Assembly: GCA_018136815.1 (NCBI GenBank)
Contig: CM030941.1
Location: 1,921,582 to 1,985,581, forward strand
DNA: 64,000 nt
Source: Isochrysis galbana
Taxonomy: Eukaryota; Haptophyta; Isochrysidales; Isochrysidaceae
Reading direction: 5' to 3'
This document shows positions 53,341-63,745 of this stretch, one piece after another. The notes under the pieces were generated by a model. It was given only the letters and a program-made list of their open reading frames with translations. It was not told the origin of the DNA and searched no databases. Position 1 is the first letter of the stretch, and each line of letters opens with the position of its first letter. The translations under genes and the position numbers were made by a program.

Positions 53341-53686
53341 TCAACTCCAGAAGGCCATGTCGGTGCTTGGCACACGTCCAGCTTGCTTGCGAAAGGCGAA
53401 CGAGAAGTAGAGTTGCGCAACTTGCGCCTCTTTCTCACTCAGAACTGGCAGTGATTGGCCTCCACGCCCGTCCCTGCCGCGCATTTTGCCTACCGCTCTG
53501 TACATTGATTCAATGGCAATCGGGACAAGGCCATGAGCTTCTGCCAATCGGGTGAGGGTTTCGCGCCAGACAAGATATTCGTGTGCATCGGTTAGGTCGT
53601 CAGAATCTTGTGTGACAGTGTCCTGCAAGCTGAAGCACAGCCCATGACCAAACTCATCGTCGTGTTGTGGGCCGATGCGTAAGCTG
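53341..53686 (-). CDS. mRNA cap guanine-N7 methyltransferase-like, last exon only
   Basis: The minus-strand exon starts after a strong acceptor (long pyrimidine run then ctctag, boundary at 53686) and ends in TGA at 53341. Its order of motifs follows the C-terminus of the RNMT/Abd1 family: FGHGLCFSL, then DAHEYLVWRETLTRLAEAHGL, then LSEKEAQVAQLYFSFAFRKQ. These fit the FG-x-Y start of the last strand pair, the EF/EYLV-x helix and the final YL-x-FAF-x-K strand. The enzyme adds the N7 methyl group to the mRNA cap in the nucleus. The SAM-binding N-terminal exons are not visible in the following 3 kb, so the gene is either split by a long intron or a remnant. Confidence 0.6.
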
Positions 53687-54300
53687 CTAGAGGTGGGGGA
53701 GAGTGGGTTGAAAAAAAAACTCTTGTTGATCCGGAGGCCCACATTTTTTTATCTTCGGACCGGGGGAAGATTTCCCCTCGTCTCTCTCCCCGCTCGATTC
53801 CGGCCTGACAGGCCGACCTTCGCCGCGCTCCAGCGAGAGCACGGCGGCGGTCTGCCCCCCTTGTCGATGGTGTTCGGACTGAATGGTCCGGGGACACCCG
53901 ACGGCTGTCTCACCGGCGTTTCGTGCCACCTCACTCGGCCGATTTCTGCTTCACCTGCCCACGCAGCATGGCCGCCAGCCCCACCCCACATCACTTCCAA
54001 CCCCAACCTGAGGAGGATGACACCGGCTTGCCTACGCGCTCCTACGCGCAGAACCCCATCCACACTATCAGTACGCTTCCTCCCAACCCCGCAGACTACC
54101 CACCCGCGCGCTCGGGAATCGTGGCGAGCATTGCCATACAGCCCTCTTCGCGCGCTGCGCTGCCACCGCAGGACTTACTGTGCCATCCACCGAGGCGGTC
54201 GTCAAGTGCATCGCGTTCGCGGACTCGTTGACGCCGGGGCAGCGCAGACTCTTAATATACTTCTTGGCCGTCCAGCCCGAGCCTCTTCGCACCAAGCGCG
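53687..54300. other. Spacer or intron upstream of the cap methyltransferase exon
   Basis: Starts with the pyrimidine tract of the acceptor (minus). I found no exon with methyltransferase SAM-binding motifs here. Short frames on both strands are Pro/Arg-rich and not protein-like. Confidence 0.35.
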
Positions 54301-54749
54301 CCCGGTCGCGTTCGAAAGTTGGGCACTCCAGCCCATTCGGCCGGGTGACGTTAGCGTAGTTGTCGGCGCCACACACGGCCGACTACGGCGCGATGCGCGC
54401 GGGCGGCGTCGGCGATTGGCGTGGCTGCTAGGGCGGCATCTTTGGATATGGTGCCTGCTGGGGCATTCTATCTCAGTGGATGACCGAGAAAGCGCCGGCG
54501 GCTCGCCCGGTCGCATTCGAAAGTTGGGCACTCCAGCCCATTCGGCCGGGTGACGTTAGCGTAGTTGTCGGCGCCACACACGGCCGACTACGGCGCAATG
54601 CGCGCGGGCGGCGGCGGCGATTGGCGTGGCTGCTAGGGCGGCATATTTGGATATGGTGTCTGCTGGGGCATTCTATCTCAGTGGATGACCGAGAAAGCGC
54701 CGGCGGCTCGCCCGGTCGCATTCGAAAGTTGGGCACTCCAGGGGGAGCC
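54301..54749. repeat. 205-bp tandem repeat, 2.2 copies
   Basis: Units start at 54301, 54506 and 54711 (cccggtcgcrttcgaaagtt); the third stops after about 35 bp. The first two differ at only a few positions. Confidence 0.9.
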
Positions 54750-56062
54750 GATGCGCATACGCACGGCGTGCACAATGATTGCAAGTAATCACACGTGCTG
54801 CGCAACGAAACATCTCGTATACGGCTACTTTACGTTAATGTGGGCCTTAGGGGAAAAAGTTTCTATGCGCACGCACGGCGCCCCCGCGGGGTGGCCGATG
54901 CACATCGCGCCGTGCCCATAGTTACAAGTAATCACAATCGAAAAGCGCCGACACGGCGCCCTCCGGGGGGACACGCGTTCGCGGGAAGCAGGGAATGTTA
55001 CGCTAGTCTACATTTAATTTTAAAATAACGCTACGTGTACAACTGTGGACATTCGATCGCTCAATTCGGCCTCATGTCCCACATTTGACGGAACGACACC
55101 TCACACACACACACACACTCACACACTCACTCACTCACTTCAAGTTACTCAGGCGCAGGCTTCCTGCCCCTTACGCTTGTTGCGATTGTATCGCAGCATG
55201 ACGGACGCCGCCACTCCGCCACTTGGTCTGCAAAGGAAGTAAGTGGCCCGAACAGAGGGGGACATGCAAGCAAGCAAGGAAAACACACGCTCACATGAAG
55301 CAGAATTGGGAGAAAGGCTCAAGGCAATCCTTGCAGCAAGGGCCCACGTAGGGAACTTGGCGGTGTGATTTGATGCCCACCACGGTCACTCACGCGCGCG
55401 CGCGCGAGGAGAGCGGCTGAGGCACGCTCTGGCTCACCTCCTGGCATATTGTGCTTATGCTGGTCGCTGCCGCGCGGGGGCCTGGTGTCCTCGAGTAAGG
55501 GGGAGGAGCGCGGGGAGGGGGGGGGGCTCTGGCTCGCCCAAATATGCAAAAATATGTAAAAATAGCTCGCTCACAAAAACTGGCCCAAATATGTTCCTAA
55601 ATAATTACATATTTTGGCCGGGCCCTAATGCGTGGCAGTGTGGCAGTAGTAGTTAGTGGGCATGGCTGGCGCGTTACGCGCGCGGCGGGAATATTAAGAA
55701 ATTCATTAAAGTTAGCGGACCACATATGTCCCGATGAGTACATCTCTAAGAAGAATAACAGGGAGGTCTGGCTCATAGAGCACTCATCGTCGGTGGCATG
55801 CGGTCTCCCCTCCACAAAGTCAAAGGCATTCCCTCAGGCGAAAGATAATGGGGCTCCGCCATGATCCGGCGGGCGTGATGTGGCGAGCGCGAGCGCGCAA
55901 CGCATGTGAAGGTTTACCTCGTCACCGCTCGTGTTCTCAAGCCCGATATGCTTTGGCATTGGCGGCCCGGCTATATGAAGGGGGACATTGAGCGTGCCAA
56001 TCGGCATGTTTCTACGAGCCGATGTGCCTGAGCGGAGGCCTGGCTGGTGCCTTGCTCACGTT
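54750..56062. other. Spacer with inverted repeat and short coding-like fragments
   Basis: 54757-54800 and 54892-54935 share a diverged motif (ccgatgc...caagtaatcaca). 55100-55130 is CA/CT-rich. 55540-55620 is AT-rich with a 13-bp near-perfect inverted repeat (55582-55594, 55607-55619: ggcccaaatatgt / acatattttggcc). Around 55700-55860 and 55913-56032 short plus frames look coding-like (for example VKVYLVTARVLKPDMLWHW), but no gene model could be built. Confidence 0.4.
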
Positions 56063-59000
56063 TTATACAGCAGCACAATCTGCCACGCCATTTGTCGGGC
56101 GAGTCTTGACAACACCATGCGACTCGTCTTGCGGCTTGTGGAGACCCTCCGAATCGGCGTTGTCGAGGCCCTCAGCTACTGGCACTATCTCGGTTACGGC
56201 GACTTGATCGGCACCGCAAGGCGAGCGAGCAAACTGCGGCTTCATGTGTAATAGCGACGTGGCGGCAAGAAGCACCCATGCGATGCCGAGGACATCTGAG
56301 GCGACAGCAACAACTATTAGATAGGTGTCGGCAGCGGTGGACGCCATTAGGAAGAAGGGCACGAGCTTCAGCGCCAGGGCTACCCCGACCGATATTCCCA
56401 TGACGCGCGTGCATCGGCGCGCCGCCACCACAGCATCCGCGATCTTGCGCAGGTCATTTGTCATCAATACTACGCCCGCCGCCTCTGCGGCCATTGCGGT
56501 GCCCTGCACACCCATGGCAATGCCCACGTCTGCCGAGGCAAGAGCTGGCCCGTCGTTCACGCCATCGCCTATCATACCTACAACTCCGTTCCGATGCAAT
56601 CGTTGCACCTCTTCGAGTTTCTCCGAGGGCTTGATCCCGGCCCGGGGCGGCTCCGTGATCCCAACTGCCTCAGAGACGAGCCGCGCGGTCTCGAACGAGT
56701 CGCCGGTGAGCATCACGGGCGTGATTCCCAGTGTAAGCAGTGCGCGGACTGCCGTCGTCGAGTCCGATCGAATGCGGTCCGACATGCGACACGCGGCCCC
56801 AATTTCGCCGTCGATGAGAATCCAAAGCACGGTGTGGCCGCTTGCCTTCCAGGCGCGAACCTGTCGCGAGTCCACGGTAAGCGCCTGCCCAACACCCGTG
56901 CAGCAGCTGTCATCATCGCAGCAGCCGCTGGAGTGCGAATGGTCGTGGCCGCAGCCCCCGCCCTCGCAGTCACCATGCCTGTGGCCATGGCCGCAATCCT
57001 TGTGCCCATGAGCATGGTCGCACGGAGCGTCGCTGCAGCCGCTGTGGCCGTGATCGTGGACTCCGTGGCCGTGGGTACGATGACAACCAACCTCCATGCT
57101 ACCGCCATGGCTGTGCTCACAGTGGTCGCATAAATAGCCGGGATCGCCGTGTTCGCTGTGGTCGTGCCCACAGCAGCCCTCGTGACAGCCGCCATGGCCA
57201 TGCTCGTGGTTTCCGTGCTCAAGATCATTAGCGCAGCCACTAGAAATGGTACCACCATCGTGGTGTTCATGAGTTCGTTCTTGCTGGCCACGGTTTGACT
57301 CACCACGCAATTCTCCATCCTCCTGGTTGTTGTGGGCATGACCGTGCCCGCCGGCGCTGCAAGCGTGCTGGGGAAATCCATGGCTGTGGTCGTGACGACA
57401 GCCGCCGCCGCCGCTATGGACATGATCGTGGCCGCCGTGGTTATCGTCGTGCTCACAGCCGCTACCGTTACCATGACCATGCACATGACTCGGCATGCGG
57501 CAGCATTCTGTGCAGTCCTCGGCAGTGGCATACTGCGGCCTCGCCCTGGCTGTGAGGATACGCCTGGCCATCGCCTCGCTACCGACAAGGACCTCCGCAC
57601 CATTGACAACGCCGCGGACCCCCTCGCCCTCGAGGACCACAAAGTCGTCCACATGCTGCGGCTCCACCTGAAGGGATTGGGCGAAGTCGAGGAAGGCCGC
57701 GGCGACAGGGTGCTGCGAAAGGGACTCCACCGAAGCCGCCAGCTGCGAAGACGAAGACGAAAGGCATCCGTAGTCAAGTGGGGATGGTGGAGACGGGCCA
57801 CCCGCATGAGCAGTGTCCGCCGCGCTAGATGCGGCACACGGGGCCGATTGTTGTGCAGAACGCCTAAGGCTCGCTAGCAGGTAGGTACGGCCCATGTCCC
57901 GGCGCAAGAGGGGCGGGATGGGAGAGCTGGTGGCCCACCTGCACGACGCGCTCCGTCGACCCAGCTGCCGCGCCCAGAGTCATTTGGTGCAGTCGAAACC
58001 TTCCTTCCGTCAGCGTCCCGGTCTTGTCCATTGCAATGGTCTTCATCATTGCAAGGAGCTCAAGCTGGCGCGACGCCTTGATGAGCACGCCCCAGCGCGC
58101 GAGCGATGAGACACCGCAAGCGTAGGTGATGGGCATGGCGACAACAAGGGAGCACGGGCATGCAATGACAATGATGGCCAGTGCACGATGGAACCACGTG
58201 ACGCACGCGTCCACCTCGCCAATATGTGTGTGAGCAGATGAGCCGATCATGCCGCCTGTGCTCTCGTCGCCTGACCATTTGCACCAGCTCAGCGGCACGA
58301 GTGCGACTGCAAGGGCGAGTATGACGAGCACGATGAGGTACCTGCATCCGGGGAGCGGGCTTGGTGAGAGATGCAGCCGTGACTCGCTCGTGTCGCAGCC
58401 GGTGTGGCGCGGCGCGGAGTGCGACAAGCTGGCTTCGGCGCGCACACTTAGCGCGCCGGCTGCTCACCACTTAGCAAAGCGCTCGAGCAGCTGTTCGCGC
58501 TTCCCAGCAGTCGTCTGGGCCTCTGACACGAGAGCGGTAAGCTGCGCGGCAGTTGAGTCACCCGGGAGCGAGTCGACGCGCACAGTGAGCACGCCCGACT
58601 GGTTGGTCGTGCCCGCGGTGACCTTGTCTCCGGGCCGCTTGGCGACCGGGAGGGCCTCGCCCGTGATGAGGCTCTCGTCAACCGATGACTTGCCCGAGAG
58701 GACAGTGCCGTCTACCGGTACACGCGCGCCCGGTTTGAGAAGGAGCGCCTCACCGAGCACCACCTCCTCGATCGCCTTCTCCGCACCGCCCTCGAGTGTC
58801 ACAGTCGAAGGCAGCAGGCCGCCCAGCATCCCCGCCTGCTGCGCCGTGTGGTGCACACACCACTTTTGCACCGCCTCAGAGAGGACAAAGAAAAATACGA
58901 TGGCCGCCGCCTCCCAGAACTGGCGCAGGCCGAGAGCGCCACCAACTGCCAGCGTCATGAGCGCGAACATGTTGAGGCGACGCTCATAGAAGATGGATGC

Positions 59001-59657
59001 GAGCGCGCGCGCCAGCAGAAGCGGCGCGCCGACGGCGCAACACGCGAGCGCAAAGTATGAATACGGGTCCTCATACCAAGGTGGGGCGGCCGGCCCCGCG
59101 GCAACGCGCCGCCACGTACCAAAGGAGACAGCGAAAAGCACAAAACAGAGGGCGAGGAGCAGCGCGAGGCCAGTCGGCCGGCCGCGCTGCAGGAGTGCGC
59201 CGCTGCGTACGCCATCAGCCAGAATGTGAGCATCGAGCAGCGCCCAGTTGAGTGTGCGGACGAGCCGCTCGGGCGGGAGCGTCTGTTCGTGAGTCACAGC
59301 CACCTGCCGGAGCATAAGGTTGACCCGGATGGAGTGGACGCCGGGGAGCACACCCAGCTTCTTCTGAACGAGGGAGACCTCCGATTGGCAGCACATGCCG
59401 TACACCTCGAGCTGCGTCAACGTCAGCGTGGGCTCGGTCGCTGCGCTCCAGCCGCTGGTCGAGGCACAGCTGATTGGCAGTAGACGCACGTCGTCGGGAA
59501 CGGTCGATGAGGAGCTCGGGAGATGTTCGAGCGGTAATGGCGGCTGTGCGGCAGGCCGTGCGGCAGAAGGAAGCGTGGCGAGAGACGAGGACGAGCGACC
59601 GCTCTTCTCCGACGCCGAAGTCGTGCAGGGGAGCAGCTGAGAGCGACTGCGAGCCAT
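56063..59657 (-). CDS. P1B-type heavy-metal (Zn/Cd-class) ATPase with His-rich insert
   Basis: Exons: 58468-59657, 57939-58341, 56063-57742 (TAA). Phases agree; donors are GTGAGC and GTGGGC with CAG acceptors; 1,090 residues. Order: Ser-rich N-terminus; HMA domain with GMCCQSE, the CCxxE variant of plant Zn/Cd pumps; first helices; actuator domain with TGEALPV; membrane CPC motif (IACPCSLVVAMP); phosphorylation loop DKTGTLTEG; nucleotide-binding domain with the SQHPVAAA histidine-proline locus; MLTGD; GDGVNDGPAL; last two helices. Between the HP locus and TGD lies a ~205-residue insert (about 56890-57515) of HGH, HDH and CC motifs. It probably exports Zn, Cd or Co across the plasma or vacuolar membrane at the cost of ATP. 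The upstream region shares a block with the ABC gene. The acceptor at 57743 was chosen for phase and pyrimidine tract. Confidence 0.9.
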
Positions 59658-60600
59658 CGCGCCCTCTCTCCCTCGCGCTCCTCTCCCCCTACTCGCCCCT
59701 CTCTCGCCCTCCCTCCCTCCCGCCCTCTCTTCCCCCCCCCCCCCCCCTTCTCTCCTGTGTGAACCCCTCTCCGCCACTGCAGATCGCCCCTCGCCCCTCC
59801 ACGGCTGACCCTCTCTCTTCTCTGTGGGGGAGAGCGGGGCCCTCGCGCTCTCTCGCGCTCTCGGACTCGGTGCTTTTCGCTCTCCTCCGTGTTCTTTGTT
59901 CTCTTCCCCTATTGATCGTCGAGCCCCCTCTTCTCCCCCCTCCTCCCCACACCCCGCCTTTCCCCCCCGGGGGAGGGGGGCGCGGCCTCCTTCCTGATTG
60001 GGTCCCCCCTGCCGCCCCCCCCCCCCTCGCGCGCCTGGCCTCCCACCGCGCCCCTCTTTTCCTTCCCTCTTCTCTCTCTCTTCCCCGTCGCTTATCCCTT
60101 CTACTCCACCCTTCCTCTAGAGTCAAGGGAAGGAGAAGAGGGAGAGAACATCGACCAAACACTCCGCCCCCTCCCGTCTCTCTCCGCCCTTCTCTCTCTC
60201 CCCGAGGCTTCCCGCTCCCCTTCTCTCTCGAGATCGAGGCCGTCGGCGGCCGGGGAGGTCGTCGTCCCCCCTCCCCCCGCCCCGCCCGCCCCCCCCCCCC
60301 GCCCGCCCGCCTCCCCCAACGCTCTCCGAGGGACTGACCGTCTGTCTCACTCGGCCGCTTGGCGAATTCAAAGTGTGGAAACGCCTGCCGTCCGCTGCAT
60401 GCCGCCCGCCCCTTGCTTCACGGGGACCGTTAGAACTTAGGAAGAGCACGAGCGTACGTGAATCCGGGGGAACAGGGCGTAGTTTTGTAGTTTTGCGCAT
60501 TTATGGGCGTACGCGCGCGCGGGTGGGTGGGTTGGGGGTTGGGGGCGCATATCGGAGCGTTTCGCTGACGCGCTCAAAAAAATGGGACAAGGCCGCCGTT
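59658..60600. other. Pyrimidine-rich upstream region of the P1B ATPase
   Basis: CT-rich with C homopolymers (59730-59747, 60018-60028, 60290-60300) and a G/C palindrome near 59960-59980. It contains the shared block 59836-59888. No gene recognised; the right part (60370-60600) is unique sequence. Confidence 0.5.
59836..59888 (-). promoter_or_regulatory. Shared upstream block, copy at the P1B ATPase
   Basis: Identical over 30 bp to 51936-51965, with the following tgcttttcgctctcctcc also conserved after a shorter spacer. Located about 180-230 bp upstream of the ATPase ATG, in the same relative orientation as the ABC copy. Confidence 0.5.
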
Positions 60601-60602
60601 TA

Positions 60603-61090
60603 GCGTTTAGCCATGTTTTTCAGCACTTGCATTTGGCATTTGGTACTCGGCGTGTAGCCAAATCCTGGCTGTCGAACACGCGATGACTACTGGCTCGTAG
60701 GCAGAGGGCCGTTCGATCGAGCCGGCAGCTGACGCGGCCGTGAAAGAGTCGTTGGTTGTTGCTTGCGGGAATATGTCTGAGAGGTCATAGTAGAAGTCGG
60801 GTCTGACAGTGCCAGCCATCGAGTGCTAGGGACGAAGAGGGAGACGAAGGTTCGGAGGCTCGCAACGCGCGGCGTTGGAGGGTAGGGCCGAGGCTAGCTA
60901 GTGAGCTAGTGGAAGAGAGAGAGTGAGAATGAGAGCTTCTTAGGTCCAAGGTAGACACGAGGGACTACAACGCAGGGACTCAAAAAGAAGGTTCCGACAC
61001 ACGGACACACACGAACTAAACCAAACAGGGCGAAAACTAACCACACCTAGGACGGACTGCCAAGCGTCGGTACCAAGGCAACTTATCGGC
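60603..61090 (-). mobile_element. LINE 5' region: leader and start of first ORF
   Basis: Minus strand, from 61090: a leader homologous to 61960-62154 (+) and, in its last part, to 63362-63461 (+), then an ATG at 60819 opening MAGTVRPDFYYDLSDIFPQA. The plus copy at 63462 reads MADTVRPDSYYDLSDIFPPA, so the ORF start is conserved for about 50 codons and then the copies diverge. The ORF function is unknown; its place after a conserved leader suggests ORF1 of the LINE family. Confidence 0.55.
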
Positions 61091-61959
61091 GCACAGACGT
61101 GCGAAGAGAAGTCGGAATAGCGAAGGCAGACCTCGCTGGGGAGCTACCACCGATACACGAAGAGAAGACAGAAGACTACAACCGATGCACGAAGAGAAGA
61201 CAGAAGACAGTCAGGGAACGTTTGATGACACCGAAAGAAAGTAAGAGAAGGGGTGGAATGTCGCCGACGAGACCTCGAGGCTTAAAATAACCCACAGGTT
61301 AGAAGTAAAAGTCTGTCATCGTATGCGTATGGAATACGACACTCCCCGACTAAATTCGAGTCGTCTCGACGAGCAGCATGGAAGGAGAACAAAGCAACCG
61401 GAATAGAAGAAATCCAGAATTGGAACAGTGGCTAACGCCCAACTATTACACGGCTGGCCCTGTAACACTTGCTCCGGGGGGGGTTAAGTCGGTGGTTTTG
61501 CAAGGCGATGTTCGTGGGCAAAATGACGGCTTGCTGACAGGAAACAAGAGAGCTCCACGCGGGGGGGAACTATTCGGCGGCCGCGGGGGGGAAATTCGGT
61601 GACCGCGGGGGGAACTGGAAAGGAATTCCCGTACGTTCCCGTACCCCGATCAAACGTAAACGACGGCGCTGAGAGATATCGGAGAGAGCGTGACAGTCGC
61701 GATTGTCAGAAGAACGCAGAGGGTGTATCGAGCAGAGAGACGAGGGCGCGATCCGATGGCCGACAATGGCCCTGCCTTCGTCTCCCATCTTGGACGGAGC
61801 TTGGCGATGAGCCGTAGCGCCGGGGAGTAGTGGTAGTTCCACTGTTCCACCTCCATGACGTGGGTGTGCTTGGGGTTCTTGGGTTCTCTCTGTGTATCGG
61901 TTGTAGCTCCCCAGCTCCCCGGCGAGGTCTGCCCTCGTTGTGCCGACCCCTCTGTCGCA
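61091..61959. other. Spacer between two inverted LINE leaders
   Basis: A ~35-nt direct repeat in 61155-61210 (cacgaagagaagacagaaga twice). G-runs at 61560-61610. No gene recognised. Confidence 0.4.
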
Positions 61960-63361
61960 TGTCTGCGCGTTGCCGAATTGCCCTGGTGCCGACGCCTGGC
62001 CGTCCGTCCAGGTGTGGTTAGTTTTTGCCCCGTTTGGTTTAGTTTGTGTGGTTTTGTACCCTCAGGCTTTTTGAGTCCTTGCGTTGTAGTCTCCCGTGTC
62101 TACCTCGGACCTAAGAAGCTCTCATTCTCATTCTCTCTCTCTTCCACTAGCTAGAACTATCAGTAAACTGATAGGGTCATGGAGCGCGCGCCGCTCCCCT
62201 CCTCCCCTGCCGCCACCCCCGCCGCGCCGGCCGAACGGGCCGCGACCACGGCCGCGCCACAGAAGCGCGCGCGAAGATCACCCAAGCCTGAACAGGTGAG
62301 CACGAGCCACGGCCCGTGCCGCCTCCCGCAAGCCCCACACCACCAGGGCCAGCATGGCCACCATGGCCACACAGACAAGCCACCCCCTCCAGCCGCCAGT
62401 AACCAGCCCCAAAGTGGGTCTGGGAGCCGACAGCACTCCTCCAAGCTCGAACCACGAACCAAGCGATTCCGGGTTTCCCGGGACGGGACCCCACCTGCCA
62501 CCTGCCGCCTCTGTGCGCAAGATGATGAATCGTCCGTCCATATAGGGACGTGCCCAGCGCTAGATAGCGTGTTCGACACGATACACTACCTCACGGACGT
62601 TTCGCCGGCCGACAGCCCCGGGACCAAAACGACAGCCGAGAAAGCCGTAGAAAGACTCTTCCTACTACCGAATTCTTCACCGTTACCCGCTAGGGAGACC
62701 CTGTACCTATTGGCGTGGAGATACATACTCACCGACTTCTATCGAATACACTACGACAACGTCAAATTTAACAGCGATCACGTCGTTAGAAGGATGCTAG
62801 AGAGATACACCACGTTGTGCCAAGCGGCGCTCTACGGAAACAACACAGACGCTTCGAGAAGAGCCAAAGCAGACATGGGCCGCCAGCCCAAGAAACGCAT
62901 AGATGTCAACGAATTCCGTCCGATTTTTGAAACAAACGACGACAACGATTTAGTTCCAAGTAGTAAACTCGTAGCGGTACTAGAGCGCCTCAACATAAAA
63001 CACATAATACACCAGCAAAACAACAACGGACCCAGCGACCAGGGATAACAATAGGCGATATGCCTCCGCGGGAGGAACCCGATGGGGAAGGCCGAAAGGC
63101 AAGGCCCCCACACTGGGATGAGATGGACCCGAGACAGACGAATACAAATGCAAGAAGCCTGCCCCTCCCCTCCCCCAAGCGCCAAGCGCTAGGCCCAAAG
63201 TAGTGTACATGGGCCGACCCCCCAAAACCGAAGAAAAAGGAACGAGGGGGGGAGCGGGCGGGGGTGCAGTGGTAGAGGTATAGGCGATGGCGACGGTAGC
63301 GGGAGCGCGGGAGAGAGCGCGTCACTAGTAGCTTAGCGGGCATCTTCAAGAATGTTTTTTT
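61960..63361 (+). mobile_element. LINE copy: leader, hairpin, C-terminal ORF2 region and oligo-T tail
   Basis: The leader (61960-62154) is homologous to 61090-60900 (minus). A variant leader hairpin (62155-62173, ctatcagt/actgatag) precedes an ATG at 62179. The ORF to 63048 has the zf-RVT finger and C-terminal block seen at 10483-11478. The 3' UTR ends cttagcgggcatcttcaaga, then atg and T9. The RT core is absent, so this copy is internally deleted or a non-autonomous derivative. Confidence 0.65.
62179..63048 (+). CDS. LINE-derived ORF with zf-RVT zinc finger
   Basis: 289 codons. The first third is Ala/Pro/basic (MERAPLPSS, then KRARRSPKPEQ), shared with the interrupted copy at 45274/21268. 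After EQ the DNA reads GTGAGC in both, so part of this stretch may be intronic. The rest is the LINE C-terminus: CRLCAQDDESSVHIGTC (C-x2-C-x8-H-x3-C), then LYLLAWRYILTDFY. These are 60-70% alike to the 10483-11478 protein in the C-terminal block by eye. Confidence 0.65.
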   Translation: MERAPLPSSPAATPAAPAERAATTAAPQKRARRSPKPEQVSTSHGPCRLPQAPHHQGQHGHHGHTDKPPPPAASNQPQSGSGSRQHSSKLEPRTKRFRVSRDGTPPATCRLCAQDDESSVHIGTCPALDSVFDTIHYLTDVSPADSPGTKTTAEKAVERLFLLPNSSPLPARETLYLLAWRYILTDFYRIHYDNVKFNSDHVVRRMLERYTTLCQAALYGNNTDASRRAKADMGRQPKKRIDVNEFRPIFETNDDNDLVPSSKLVAVLERLNIKHIIHQQNNNGPSDQG

Positions 63362-63745
63362 TTCTCTTCCACTAGCTCGCTAGCTAGCCTCGTCCCTACT
63401 CTCCGACGCCACGCGTCGCAACCCTCCGACCGTAAGTCTACCTCATCGCTCGTAGCGCTCGATGGCAGACACTGTCAGACCCGATTCTTACTATGACCTT
63501 TCAGACATCTTCCCGCCAGCAACAATCAACGAACCTTCCACGACCGCGTCAGCTGCCGGCTCGATCGAACGGCCCTCTGCCTATGAGCCTATAGTCATCG
63601 CGTGTTCGACAAGCACAAATTCAGCCTTGGCGCCTACGACCGCGCCCTCTCACAGTCCCGCTCCCCCTCTGTCCATGGGAGCAGCGGGAACCTCTTTTGG
63701 CCCACAAGGGGTCCACTTCGTCGGATCCGGCGGCTCCTCCGAGCT
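63362..63745 (+). mobile_element. LINE 5' region, second plus copy
   Basis: Begins directly after the T9 tail of the preceding copy with ctcttccactagctcgctag, the leader end. It opens the ORF MADTVRPDSYYDLSDIFPPA at 63462 and runs until about 63745, where it meets an oppositely oriented RT segment. Confidence 0.5.

Noticed and set aside
53700-53745. Possible LINE oligo-T tail (A9 at 53712)
   Set aside because: Only loosely similar to the 14352 tail; the same bases work better as the pyrimidine tract of the acceptor for the cap methyltransferase exon.
55628-56032. Short coding-like frames on both strands
   Set aside because: Some peptides look natural, but no start, splice sites or family could be fixed, and both strands are open over part of it.
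62155-62190. Hammerhead or HDV-like ribozyme at the leader hairpin
   Set aside because: The ctgatag string recalls a hammerhead core, but the remaining core bases and second stem are absent.
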